DNA of 64,000 nt, from NCBI GenBank assembly GCA_009823395.1, contig CM020509.1:22336199-22400198 (forward strand). Direction: 5' to 3'. This document shows, piece by piece, positions 50,761-63,206 of this stretch (its first letter is position 1; each line of letters opens with the position of its first letter). The notes beneath the pieces were generated by a model. The model searched no databases and was not told where the DNA came from. It worked only from the letters and a program-made list of their open reading frames with translations. Source of the DNA: Thamnaconus septentrionalis. Taxonomy: Eukaryota; Chordata; Actinopteri; Tetraodontiformes; Monacanthidae. The translations under genes and the position numbers were made by a program.

Positions 50761-51115
50761 GCGCATGCGTGAGTGTGGTGAGTGCGAAGTGAGTGTGGTG
50801 AGTGTGCGAGTGTGCTTTCTCGTACTTTTCTTTGCTGTTTTTTCGTTACGTTTTTTTTTTTTTTTTTTCCCCAGTTTGTTTTTTGTTAGTGTTTAATTAA
50901 CTGCTGCTAAGGCGGCACCGGCCGCCGCTGGTGTCGGCGATACCAGGGCGGTCGGGACCGCCATCGGTATCGAAGATGCCGTTGCTGTCGGAACCGCCGC
51001 CGGTGTCATCGATGCCACTGTAGTTGGAGACGGAGTTGGCACCGCCGGTGGCGCCGCGGCGGTTGAGAGCCCAGCGGAGGAACCTGGTGCCTCAAATGTA
51101 AATAATGATTGCACG

Positions 51116-51478
51116 GTGGCAATAAACAGAGAAATCAATGAAAGAATTGAAACTGAAAGTAGTTGTGTGAATGACGTTTGTATGGATGACGTTTTGGAGG
51201 AACGTGATTTGAAGATTAACGTCAGTAAAAGGAAGAAATGTGTTGATAAGGGGCAGGGTGGGGGTAAAACAAAGAAAGCACTGCAAAACCTCTCTGAGGA
51301 CGAAGAGGAGGGTGTTTTAACTGCCTCTCAAGAGGTAAAAGTCACCTCCTATCCTCTTGAAAAAATAAGAAAGTTCCTTGCAGAGACCAAAGGTCAGAGG
51401 GCGATTACACCTGACTTGTCTTTTCCTGATCTCAATGGTTTTATCAGATCGGTCGGCCGATCTAATAAAAGTGTATAG
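51116..51478 (+). pseudogene. Tx1-type ORF1 remnant
   Basis: A 120-codon frame ending with the Tx1-like segment YPLEKIRKFLAETKGQR and FPDLNGFIRSV. The usual upstream zinc-finger and esterase-type parts are missing or out of frame. The preceding GC-rich stretch (50890-51090) is a tandem-like GGTGTCG/GCCGCC sequence. Confidence 0.65.
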
Positions 51479-53910
51479 GCTGAAAAAAATGGTGACCAAA
51501 GCCAGAGCGGCACTGATCGAGGACGATGATTGATTTTATTTTTGTCATGTTTATTGTTTTGGGTGTTTTTTATTTATTCACAATGATGAACATTAATATT
51601 GGCACCAATAATATTAATGGAGCACGATCTGCAACAAAAAGAGCCTTGCTTTTTAAAATGTGCGAATTGAAAAAGCTGGATGTGACCTTCGTCCAAGAGA
51701 CTCACAGTGACACTAACAATGAGGTTGACTGGAGGAAGGAGTGGCCAGGGCAGCTTTTCCTCAGCCACAAGTTGTCCACAAGTGCTGGGGTGGCGATCCT
51801 CTTCTCCAGAGCCTTCACTCCTCAGTCAGTGGAGACACAGGACATCATGGCTGGACACGCCATCATGGTGAAGGCGATCTTCGAAGGAAAAAGACTGGTC
51901 TTCCTGTGTGTCTATGCCCCTGTCAATAGAATGACTTTTTTAAATACTCTATGTGATGTCATTGGTGGAGTTGCTGATGAGTTTTTATTTCTGGCGGGTG
52001 ATTTTAACTGTACTGCTGAGGCTACAGTGGACAGGAACCACCTGGAGCCTCATCCTGCCTCGTCTGTTCGGCTCAATCGTCTCATCGAGACCCACGACTT
52101 GAGAGACGTATGGAGGGGTTTTAACAGCAGGTCCAGGCAGTACACCTGGTCTCACTGCAGAAACAGCACCTTATCTCTGGCCAGACTAGATCGTTTTTAT
52201 TGTTTTAAACATTATTTTAGTGCTTTTAAAAATTGCCATAATGTCCCAATAGGGGTTTCTGATCACTCCTTGGTTCACTGTGCTGTTTTCATTCAGGATG
52301 TAAAAACATCCAGTGCCTATTGGCATTTTAATACAGCACTTTTAGCCGATCGGTCGTTTATATAGGCCTTTAAGTTTGTGTGGCTCTCACATAGAGAAAA
52401 AAAGTCCTCGTTCACATCATTGTCGAGGTGGTGGGATTTCGGCAAAACGGTTGTACAGCAATTTTGTCAGCAATATAATCGCAACGTCACTAAGTACATT
52501 ACCAAATCCCTTAAGGACCTGGAGACTGAGGTACAGAACCTACTGGACTGTACAGGAGAGCAAGGGCAGGTTAAAGCCCTTAAGAGTAAAATAGCTGCTT
52601 TAGCTAACCTGTTGGGCATCACTGCACAAGGAGCACTGGTCCGTTCCCGGTTCATGGACGCCACCATGATGGACGCCCCATCCAAGTTCTTCTTTGGCCT
52701 GGAGAGAAGGAACGGCCAGAGGAAGACCATCCACTGTCTGCGCTCAGGTGATGGCTCGTCGCTGACTGAGGACACAGAGATCCGGAGGCACGCCACACAG
52801 TTTTATATGGACCTTTTTAAGTCTGAGTGGATGGAGGTTTCAGGACTGGAATCTGCCTTTCTGTCTGACTTGCCTCGGATTGGAGCGTCAGCTGTTGATC
52901 CACTGTCTGCCGAACTCACTCTGGAGGAGCTTCATGTGGCCCTCATGAGCTTGGCTAATGGCACGGCTCCTGGCATTGACAGGATCCCAGTGGATTTTAT
53001 AAGACTTTCTGGATATTGATGGGTGAGGACATGTTGGAGGTTTTCAAGGAGAGCTTCAGAAGTGGACTTTTACCCCAGAGCTGCAGGAGGGCAATTATCA
53101 CCTTGCTTCCAAAGAAGGGAGACCTCCAGGACTTGAAAAACTGGAGGCCATGTTTCTTTGCTCTGCAGGGATTATAAAGTCCTTTCAAAGGCTCTGGCCC
53201 TGAGACTCAAAGAGGTCATGGCTGAGATCGTTCACCCTGACCAGACTTATTGTGTGCCCGGCAGGTTAATAAGTGATAACATCACTTTGATTCGGCATGT
53301 TTTGGACGTCTCCGGCTCTTTGGACATAGCGACTGGTCACCAATATCTGTGGAAGACGCTTGCAGCTTTTGGTTTCAGCCCAGGTTTTATAGCCTGGATC
53401 CAGGTTTTGTACCGTGACGTTGCGAGTATACTGAAAATCAAGGGCGGTCTGGCTGGCGCCTTTTGTTGTAAAGGGGGGTGTGCGGCAGGGTTGCTCACTT
53501 TCTGGCATGTTATACTCTTTAGCCATTGAGCCCCTGCTGCACAAGTTAAGGAAAGACCTGTCAGGTGTTTGTTTTCCTCATTGCCCCACACCCATAAAAC
53601 TGTCAGCCTATGCTGATGATTTAATGATTGTTTTAAACACTCGGGAGGACATTAGGATTTTAGAAAATAACATGGACCTTTTCAACAAACTGTCTTCATT
53701 AAAAGTCAACTGGAACAAGAGATGAAGCCTTTGCTACCAGTAGAGGCTCTCTTACATTGGTTGTGAGCTGGTTTATTATTATTATTATTTTTACAGTAGA
53801 GGCTCTCTTACCGGCTGGAGGGGCTGATGGGGAACACAGGTGGGCTGAAGTATCTTGGGGTGTTTTTAAGTGATGATGTCTTAAAGAAAAACTGGGATGG
53901 TGTCCTGGTG

Positions 53911-55150
53911 TTGTAGGGGAGGAAATATCTAGGCACAAATACTAATATCTCCCCAACACGTATTCCGTCGTTCCGGTACTTAAGATGAGGATTTCAAAGT
54001 AAAGTACGTAATAATTAATTTAATCTGACTCCATTTGATAATAATAACTTTACTTTTGTATATCGGTTGAGAGAAAGACTTGATTACTAGTTAAGAATAT
54101 AGACTCAATATGATTGAATTCTAGTGATTCTGACAGTAGTCTTCAGTTCAGGGATGGCTTACATACATTAACAAACTATTCAGTTTATTTATTTAACATG
54201 GAAGAATAGCCTGATGTCTGGGTTGGAGTATTCAGAGGTTATTGAACATGATACCCAATCTTATCTGTCCAACTCAGAGGTTAAGGGTTTGAATAATGTC
54301 CAGTGAAACTTACCATATAACTAAGGTCATTGGGATTCTGATTAATCCCTATCTTAGTTCAGTGATGGCAGATATAGACAAATCATTCAGTGACCTTCTT
54401 AACATAGAAGAACAGCCCAGACATCTAGGTTGAGATATTCAGAGGTTTATATAATCTAACTCAATAGTAGAAAAACATGATACTCAATCTTTTCTATTCA
54501 ACTCAGAGGTAAAGAGTACAAGCATTACTTGGATAAATTTACCATATAACTGAAGACTAAATCAACATTCAATGTCAGATAATTATCCACATAGAACAAA
54601 AGTCTCAACAAGTTGATATTGAAGGGAAATGGATAACATACCAGTTTATTGCGACGTCCAGAGTAAAAATGCAACAAAAATGTAACAGACCGGTTGTGTG
54701 AAAATGATGGTACGCAGACCAAGAAGAGGGAACAGGATCAGCCAAAAAGACTCCCCCAGATTCTTGTTCCTTCTCTTAAATATCCTCCCATAACAGAGAC
54801 ACCTCTACCATGCATATTTAAAAGATTCAAATCAAATATATTCTTCCTCGGGAACCTTTTGGTCATCAGGGGTTATTTTCCACAGTAACAATAGATCACC
54901 AAGACCTTCACACCTCTCGCACTGAGTCTCACAACATTTCAAAGGAAAGTTATAAACAAAAGGCAGAGACAGTCCCCAAATGCACATCAAACAAACCCAA
55001 GGAGATACCTTTTGGCCCTCGGGGATTCCTTTCCCGTGACATGTAAATCAAGTTAGTTAATTACAATGGGTGAAATTAACACAGTTGTAACCCCCGTCTG
55101 GGAAGAGCTTCCATTATTAGAGAAAACGCTTCAGGATGTGGATTTGACTG
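53911..55150. mobile_element. About 1.2-kb insertion in the Tx1 ORF2
   Basis: Tx1 coding sequence stops at KKNWDGVL (about 53908) and resumes at GRLKKWKW (about 55158). The AT-rich insert begins near TTGTAGGGGAGG and nears its end with GTTGTAACCCCC. It holds two diverged copies of a unit of about 170-200 bp (about 54140-54300 and 54345-54520). It might be a solo LTR, but no clean ends or target duplication were found. Confidence 0.5.
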
Positions 55151-56014
55151 TCTTACAGTGTCAATTCAGGGAAGACTGAAGAAGTGGAAGTGGTTGTTAT
55201 CCTCCATGTCTTTTAGGGGAAGGACCCTCATTATTAATACCCTCCCTCTGGTCTGCTGTCACGGATCCAAGCTCAACTGGTCGATTTTTTTTTTGGATTG
55301 TCTCCACTGGCTGCCACAGGCGGTGCTGTTTCTCCCTAAAGAAAAGGGGGGGCAAGGGTTGGTGCACCTGGCCAGTAGGGCTGCAGCTTTTCGCCTGCAA
55401 TTCGTTCAGAGGCTGCTGTACGGACCACAAGACCTGGTGTGGAAGCCTCTTGCTCGGCTGGCTTTGCACAGTGTTGGAGGTCTTGGTCTACAGGAGTCAG
55501 TGTTTTTATTGGATTTTAACTCTGTGACTGTTTCCTCCCTTCCCTTGTTTTACCGTGGACTTCTAGGTGTGTGGAAGTTGCTAAGGAGACAGAAGATTCT
55601 GCACAAGTCCCTCTACTGCCTGTTGCATGAACCTCTAGGCCATGGAGGCCTTTTCAGCACCCCCTCCTGGGAAGGAGTAGCTGTCTCTGAGGCCTTCAAG
55701 GGAGCTGGAATTAATTATCTTGGTTCCTTATTGGACTACGCAGGTCCCCACCTACAGGACACAGCAAGATTGGCTGATGCTCTGGGTTGGAGGTCACAAA
55801 GGTTCACCCGCCGACTGCTGGACCACTGGAGAGGCTGCCTGACGGGGGAAGAGCGCCGCCTATTGGGGGATTACAGCCGGAGCCTGATCGCCCCAAAATC
55901 GGATGATGATTTTCCCTCCTTCGTCATCTGTTCCAGTCCAGAACAACAGGGCTGTGGAGCCTGAAGAGGGAAGAGATCTCTCAGTTCTGATGGTGGAGGT
56001 GCTAAACAGACAAA

Positions 56015-56701
56015 GGGCCAATTCCAATTCCTCCCTTAACTCCTCAATCTCAACCCTCGCCCTTAACCCTCAACCTTTGGCCCTCAAAAATAAGTGGAAG
56101 GGCTATCTTGTGACTTAAAAATGGGACACCCCTTAAGTGCAATTACGTCTTCAGACTGTGGGGGGCGGCCTTACGCCAAAGCTACGTCCAGTCTGTCAAG
56201 AAGACGATGACAATGAAGAAGAAGGAGACAAAAAAGATGACGACAAAAAGAAGTAGTCCTCCGTCGATGCACAACGAGGTATACAAGTAACGTGAAGCCG
56301 GGACCGCCGGTCCGGCTGACAAACATCGTAAAGTAAAAATTAATATAAATGTTACGCAACAATGATGTCAATAATCCATAAAAAATTCTTAAACTAAGAC
56401 AATAAAATGGTTTCATAATATTTATATCTTTATTAACTAAGAAAATACTTCCATTTGTAGCTCGCTTTTTTCATCGCCATTTTTCGAAGATGTCTTGGCG
56501 AAAATACACAATGCCTTCTCGGTAGCCCTTACTCCCAAGGGTGTTGCCGGAGAATCTCAATATTGAGGGCGATACAGCCCTTAAACTTGTCCCTCAACTT
56601 GACGTTCTGAGAATCGGGACAGCACTTGCCCTTCGCGGGAGCGCGCATTTTTGAGATTGAGGGTTGAGATTGAGGGTTAAGGGAGGAATTGGAATTCACC
56701 C
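56015..56701. mobile_element. 687-bp TIR element with TTAACCCTCAA-type ends
   Basis: The inverted ends share AATTCCAATTCCTCCCTTAA and, further in, CTCAATCTCAACCCTC. They are flanked by AAA on both sides (56012-56014 and 56702-56704). It interrupts the Tx1 ORF2 between QQGCGA and the PKAAESPST region. No protein is encoded. Confidence 0.75.
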
Positions 56702-57403
56702 AAAAGCTGCAGAATCACCGTCCACTGCCCTGGAGTCACCTGGCTGAGGGGGAGTAGCCTCTACAAACCTCCACTGTCCAAGAGGGTGGCCGACCTTCAG
56801 TGGAGGCTCCTGCATGGGATTTTAGCCGTGAACGCTTTTATTTCTGTCTTAAACACTGCAGTCTCAAACACCTGTCCTTTCTGTGGTGCAGTAGAAACTG
56901 TTGTTCACTGTTTTACTGAGTGCTCTCGTCTGCTGCCTCTTTTTACCCTGTTAGACACCTTGTTCAGGAAAGTGGGAGAGTTTTTCTCTCTCAAGGTTTT
57001 CATTTTTGGTTTTAAATATAGAAAATCTCAGAAAGAAAAGTGTCACTTGTTGAACTTTATTCTTGGCCAGTCAAAGATGGTGGTGTATATCAGTCAAAAG
57101 AAAAAGGTGGAGGACAGTGTGGACGCTGACATTGTGCTGCTTTGTTGCATGGCGATCAAGGCCTGAATACTTATTGATTTTCATTATTATAGAAAGTTAG
57201 TGGATCTAGAGCCTTTTTTAATGACTTGGACTGTAGATGGTGTGCTGTGCTCAGTTCACGAGAACAACCTAGTGTTCTCTGATCAGCTGGTGTGAATTAT
57301 TTATTTATTTTTTATTATTATTATTTAATGTTGAATAATGTTCTGAAAATGCAATTTGTCTAATCTCAAACTGTTATAATAAAGAAGTGTTGAAAAATCA
57401 AAA

Positions 57404-57435
<32 letters not shown>

Positions 57436-57436
57436 T
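57404..57436. repeat. (TC)n(CA)n tract, downstream side of the Tx1 target
   Basis: CT repeats with a CA tail directly after the A-rich LINE end. Confidence 0.92.
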
Positions 57437-57780
57437 TTGTTGCTGATTGTGTCTTTATGATCACATTCATGTCATACTGTTCTGTGTGAACCATCTATTG
57501 TTACACAAATAAATGCACATTAAGCCTAATGTCATTGTTTGACTGACTTATTAAAGTGTGGTTCAAATCCCTGCGTATCGTCAAGAACTCCCCGCTAAGG
57601 AGTCGGTATTGAGACTGATTCTGGCGTTTCCTGCTGACGTCAACAACCAAAAAGCAGGTGGTGTCCCGATCAAATCATATTAAACATTAAAATCATTCAT
57701 TTCTTTTTGATGTCCAGTTTCCATTCCTTCGTGAGTTTGGTCAATTAAATTAATCAATCAACCTTCCCCCACTACATCAC
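57437..57780. other. Unassigned spacer before NLR C
   Basis: No gene or repeat is recognised. It ends at about 57780, where inverted NLR intron sequence begins abruptly. Confidence 0.45.
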
Positions 57781-58916
57781 TCTGAAAATCAAAGTGAAAT
57801 GTCGACTTCAGAATCTGCAACTAAAGAAAATGTCGCCTTGAAATTAAATCCTCAGTCCAAAACTAATGTGTGTTGAAATGATGTTTGGTCACATGACCAC
57901 TGATGACCTTTTTTCTTACTTCAGATTTCTGGATGTCATTTTGATATGAATAATCCTTCAGTTCAATGTTTATTCAACAAGTGTGATGAACTGTGTTTGG
58001 TGCTGAAACCATCATCCACTGGTTCCAAACCAGTACTGACCTCAGAGTCTCCAGTTTACAGTCTGGACTCTGCAGAAAACCACTCAGCACCTTCACTCCT
58101 GAATCCTCCAGCTGGTTGTCACTCAGGTCCAGGAGTCTGAGGTGGGAGGGGGTTGAACTTCAGAGCGAAGAGCAGCCAATCACAGCTCATCTCTGACAAC
58201 CTGCAGCCCCTCAACCTGAATAAAGAATAAATATTTGATTTCTTTCATGGTGTAAATGTCATATTAAGAGTCATTTCTCCCTGTTGATGATCCAGATGTG
58301 CAGCTGTTCGGATCACTGAGTCATTTCCTCAAACGAGTTATTGTGCCAGTGTGGATCATCATCATGTTGTAAACACAATAACAACAGCAGTGTGTCAGTC
58401 AGTGTGCAGCCAATCAGCAGTGAAGATGGAAAATAATCAGTGAGTCCTTTGTGTGCTTGTGGCTGACCTTCATCACCAATCAACAACTTCCATTCAGCTC
58501 CAAAGTGACTGGAGACATTTTCCACACTTTCTTCCACCATCCAAAGTCTTTTCTGGCTGCAGATTGTTGACATGAAAATATCAACATCAACTTTGTCTAG
58601 ATGAGTCTTTAATATCTGCTTCAAAGTCTTCACGCTGAGCAGCGTTACACACCAGTTGTCATCTGCTGACAAAAACTGTCCACCAGTAGAAACTAGGACC
58701 TGACCTGAGAACTTCCAGTCTGGACTCTGCAGTCCAGCACAGAGCAGCTTCACTCCAGGATCCTTCATGGTGGTGTCAGTGAGGTCCAGCAGTGTGAGGT
58801 GGGAGGGGCTGGACTGCAGCGCTGAAGACACCACTGCACACTGAAGCTCTGAGAGTTCACTGAATGAGAGCAGAGTGAGAAGTGGTGGTCGACATATGAG
58901 ACTCATCATCAACATC

Positions 58917-59256
58917 AGGGGGGACGCAAAAGTGAATATCGGCGGAAAATGCGCCGAGGCGCAGGTAGCGGCAGGGCTGCGCCAGACTCATTTGAATGTA
59001 TTTAAATTAGTCATTACGCGCAAAAGGACACACCCCCTTCTATACAAATATGCCTCATTCAAACAGCGGCAGATCCAGAAAGTTTGCGCTCGTGTCCACA
59101 CGCAGTTTGACAGACGGAAACACCGCCAGCCAAAACCAGGAACAGTTTCTGTCTGTCAAAGTGTTTCTGGCTTCTCAGTGAAACTTTCCTCTCTGAACAG
59201 CCTGAAATATATATATATAGCTCCCGCTGCGCGCCCTTCTTTGAGGATCTGCCCCA
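58917..59256. mobile_element. Shortened Harbinger-like element in the NLR C intron
   Basis: It matches 32491-32800 and then the end 34648-34671 of the 2.27-kb element, so about 1.85 kb of the middle is missing. It ends GAGGATCTGCCCC, 14 bp from the NLR C NACHT-exon donor. Confidence 0.7.
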
Positions 59257-61376
59257 GAGTGTTTACGTACCTTGAACATAACACAGCCTTCCTGCAGTTC
59301 CTCACAGCTGGAATCAGTCTCAATCTTCCTTCCACGGTTTTCTTGTACTTGCTGAGGTCCAACTCCTCCAGAACCTCTTCTGACATCTGCAGCACGTAGG
59401 CCAGAGCTGAACACTGGAACACTGAGAGTTCCTTCTCTGACTGCAGGAACTCTTGGACCTCCTGATGCACTGACTGATCCTTCACCTCCAGCAGACAGTG
59501 GAAGATGATGATGCTTCTGTCAGGAGAAACATCAGTGTTCATCTCTTTTAGGTTGTTAATGACCTTCTGTAAGGTTTCTGGATGGTTGTCAGTGAGACCC
59601 AACAGGCCTCCTAAGAGTCTCTGGTTGGATTCCAGACTGAGACCATGGAGAAAGCGAACAAACAAGTCCAGGTGACCATTTGGACTCTGCAGGGATTTCT
59701 CCATCATCCTCTTCAGGAACTCATCCAGGGATTCTCCAGAGTGACCATCGTCTGTCATCTTCCTCTTGGTGTGACAGTGGAAGCTGTAGACTGCAGCCAG
59801 AAACTCCTGGACGCTCAGATGAACGAAGCAGTAGACAGTTTTGTGGAAGATCACACTCTCTTTTCTGAAGATCTCTGTACAAACTCCTGAGTACACAGAG
59901 GCGTCAGTCACACTGAGACCACACTTCTCCAGGTCTTCACTGTAGAACATGATGTTTCCACTCTCCAGATGTTCAAATGCCAGCTGGCCCAGCTTCAGAA
60001 GAAGCTCCCTGCCAGCCTCCGTCAGCTCCTGTGGACCTCCTCCATACTTGTGCTGCTTCCTCTTGGTCTGGACCAGCAGGAGGTGTGAGTACATGTCAGT
60101 CAGGGTCTTGGGCAGCTGTCCTCTCTGCTCTGAGCTCAACATGCTCTCCAGAACTGTGGCAGTGATCCAGCAGAAGACCGGGATCTCACACATGATGTGG
60201 AGGCTCCTGGAGGCCTTGATGTGGGAGATGATCCTGCTGGACACATCTCCATCTCTGAACCTCCTCCTGAAATACTCCTTCTGGTCATCAGTGAAGCCTC
60301 GTACTTCTGTCAGCCTGTCCACACATGACGGAGGGATGTGATTGGCTGCTGCAGGTCTGGAAGTTATCCACAGCAGAGCCGAGGGAAGCAGATCTCCTCT
60401 GATCAGGTTTGTTAGCTGACTGACTTCTTCTGAGTGACCTCAGTCATCACCTGGTTCTTCTCAAAGTCCAGAGCCAGTCTGCCTCCATCCAGGCTGTCCA
60501 GGATGAAGATAAGTTTGCAGACATGCAGCTGCTCTGCTGTGAGCTTCTCTAACATTGGATGGAAAACATGGAGCAGCTCCAGAAGACTGTAGTGCTGCTC
60601 TTTGACCAAGTTGAGCTCCCTGAATGAGAGAGGAAGCACCAGATGAAGGTCCTGGTTCTCCAGGCCCTGGGCCCAGTCCAGAGTGAACTTCTGCACTGAG
60701 AAGGTTTTTCCAACCCCAGCGACGCCGTAGGTCAGCACCACTCTGACTGCGAGTCCCTGCTGCTCAGGTGAGGCTTCAAATATCTGGCTGCACCTGATTG
60801 GACGGTCTTGGAGGCTCTTTTTGGTCTCCAGCCGCCTGACCTTATGCTTTCTGTTGACCTCCTCACTCAGTCCCTCAGAGATGTAGAGCTCAGTGTAGAT
60901 GCTGTTGAGGAGGGTTTGACTTCCTGCTTCTTCACCTTCAGTCACACGTTTACATCTCCTCTCCAGACTCATCTTCTGCTGCTGTAGAAGCTCCTGCAGA
61001 TGCTGCTCCTCACCACCAGGACTCCCCTCCGTCTTCCTGTGGAAACACTTTGGCTTTGACTGATTGGATCAGTTGTTGGTGTCCATCACTTGTCAGCTGT
61101 TTTTCTGACACCATCATTAGTTGGATGGAATCATTGTCTCCATCAACACTAACTGACAGCCTACTGGTCTCCTAGTCAGCTCTTCACAAATCACTTATTT
61201 TCTTTTGCTCTTTTTTTATAAATTCAATCCCTTCATGCAGCTTCACAATCAAAGAATTTGACCCACAAAGAATGGAGCACAGCCGTTAATGACGCCGTCT
61301 TTTAGCCACGACGTTGCGCCCGTCATGGATTTGTAGCTGTTTTCTAGGCTGGTCATTGTCACATCATCTAATATAT

Positions 61377-61461
61377 TATTAGATGACATATTCATCTATC
61401 AAATGTATAATAATAAAAACTTTATTATTATACATTTGATAGATGAATATGTCATCTAATA
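61377..61461. repeat. Perfect 41-bp inverted repeat with 3-nt loop
   Basis: Arms 61377-61417 and 61421-61461 pair without mismatch (TATTCATCTATCAAATG against CATTTGATAGATGAATA), loop AAC. It lies in the intron between the NLR C N-terminal exon and the NACHT exon. Confidence 0.93.
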
Positions 61462-61921
61462 TATTTTCTATCTGGTGTGGTTGACACCTGGTGGGCTCTG
61501 GTTGAGCAGTGGCTCCGTGGAACTGGCCCTTTGTTTCTCAGCAGACAGAGGCAGTGGAGTCACATTGCACTGAATTTTGGATTGAAATTCATCTCAGTGG
61601 AGTTGAGCTGCACTTTCTGACAGAGCATCAGACATTCCTGCCACTGCATAAAGTTCAGTCTCAGAAGGACTTTGCTGCATTTCAACATGATGAATGTGAC
61701 CATGTCAAAGATTCTCTTCTCTTGACCACAACATCTGACACCTTTTCACCTTCTGATGAATTTATCACTGTGAAATAAATCTAGAATTAGACTGGGAAAC
61801 AAGGACATTAGTGTTCTTACTGTGTTCCAGAGGCTCCAGGTTCATTACTGAAGGCTGGAGGTTGACCCTTGGACCCGTCACTCTTCAGAGACACCCCACT
61901 GGACCCTGGAGACTTCAGTCT

Positions 61922-63206
61922 CTGTGTCTTGGAAACACAACACAAAGATTTCACACCAAGTTTGTGTCATCCTTTGGATCCAATTAAAGGTTTTCTAAAT
62001 AATCAACAGCTTCACAGGTGGTTTTATATTGATGGCACAATAAATTACATTACTGGTATCTCAGGTCAGTTTATTATTACCGTTATTGTCATTGCCCGGT
62101 ATATTAAAAAATGTGATACACATATGTATTTTTTGTAAACATATTTCACATTTGTATGTTCTTAAACATATATTGTTATTTTAAAAAAAAAAAATTTCCG
62201 CCGCTTCATCCTTAAATTTTGGCTTCACTTTCAATATGACGCCGCAGTTTTCACGGTCGCCTCCCCTGCAGTCCTCTGGCGCCCCCCAGTGGAAGTCTTG
62301 AAATGCGCAGGGCCAGAGGGATCAGTGGCACTGTCCAAACCCAGATTCACTGACTTTACCTTCCTGTTGAGTTGAAACTCCGCCCACCCTTCCAGTTTCA
62401 GGGAGTCTGATTCTAACGGAACAACTGTTAAAAAAATATATTTTTTAATAGAAGTTTTGTTTTTTTTTCCCCCGAACTTCCAACTCTCAGATAGTGGTTT
62501 GGACCTTTCAGACCATTTGGAGGTGAATGGACACCACTTTTCTGAAACATCTTCTCCTGCTTCGGACTCTGAAGTGTGATGTACTACTGTTGACTGTACT
62601 GCTGTTTACATTACTCATACTGCACTATGAACATTTCTACCTTGACTGCTGCACCTGTTTCTTTTATTTTTCTGTCACAGTGTAGACATATGTGGACTTG
62701 TGTATATATATATATTTTTGTATATGTTGTTGGATCAGAGAATTTTCTTGTGTCGTGCTGCTGATCCACATGTTCATTGAATGAAGAGTCTCAGGAGAAG
62801 AACGCCAATTGAAATCGTCTTTTGTAAATAAATCAATTCAGGTTACAAATATATAGAGCTCTGGACCTAGTTCAAAACTCTAGCAACAACAAAGTATTGT
62901 CAGGGCATGAAGTCTGACTCCTATGTGTCCCTTGACCCAGTCCTTTTATACAAAAGAAAACATGCAGACGCTCACCGATGTTGTCCTCCTCTGACTGGCT
63001 GCCTGGTGTCCAGACCCCAGGCTCATGTGTTTAGGCAGCCTTTGATCCAAGTCTCCAGTTAATGATAGTGAAAAGAAACCAGTCCTTATTTGGCAGGGAG
63101 CCAAACGATTCATCCTTTGTTCCAGTGTGACCTGTTGAAACAATCTGGTGCAAGACATGCCTGATGTCATAGGTTCCTCTCCCCCGTGCCCCCGATGGAT
63201 CATAAG
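61922..63206. other. Unassigned sequence, possible upstream part of NLR C
   Basis: If NLR C had a start exon on the minus strand it should lie here, but none with the MSV...EEEEDG pattern was found. It contains a poly(A) run near 62185 and a short TA tract near 62701. Nothing else is recognised. Confidence 0.4.

Larger units (their letters stand above)
51526..57166 (+). pseudogene. Tx1-type ORF2 (endonuclease-RT), broken
   Basis: Endonuclease (about 51586-52300): NINIGTNNINGARS, FVQETHSD, FLAGDFNCT, ARLDRFYC and SDHSLVHC, all in order. RT pieces: GTAPGIDRIPVDFIR near 52963, PGRLISDNITLIRHV near 53260 and the active site SAYADDLMIVL near 53612. The RT stretch between ISDNITLIRHV and WKTLAAFGF is shortened (deletion near 53340). 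The C-terminal part resumes at 55158 (GRLKKWKWLLSSMSFRGRT) and ends with the zinc motif CPFCGAVETVVHCFTEC near 56876. Stops at 52365, 53019 and 53529, with frame changes between pieces. Confidence 0.86.
50761..57403 (+). mobile_element. Tx1-type LINE inserted in a (TC)n microsatellite
   Basis: The element runs from a GAGTGTG-rich 5' leader through ORF1 remnant, ORF2 pieces and a 3' end at ATAATAAAG...AATCAAAA. CT repeats lie at both edges. Insertion inside (TC)n matches the target choice described for some fish Tx1-clade elements. It carries two later insertions (about 53911-55150 and 56015-56701) and a deletion in RT. Confidence 0.82.
57781..61921 (-). pseudogene. NLR C: inverted, frameshifted FISNA-NACHT-LRR pseudogene
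   Basis: Third NLR copy, on the minus strand. Exons seen are an N-terminal unit 61821-61921 (SLKSDGSKGQPPAFSN), the FISNA-NACHT exon 59271-61036, LRR exon 58705-58859 and LRR exon 58041-58215, then an intron that stops at 57781. Walker A GVAGVGKT is present; Walker B reads LIFILDSLDG, losing the usual acidic end. A 7-nt deletion near 60412 creates an immediate TAA. Another 7-nt deletion near 58718 shifts the first LRR exon. One extra C near 58155 shifts the second. The NACHT exon also has in-frame losses ([16 protein letters not shown]). Its 5' border differs from genes A and B (KTEGSPGGEEQHLQE). No later LRR or terminal exon is found, so it is also truncated. Confidence 0.88.
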
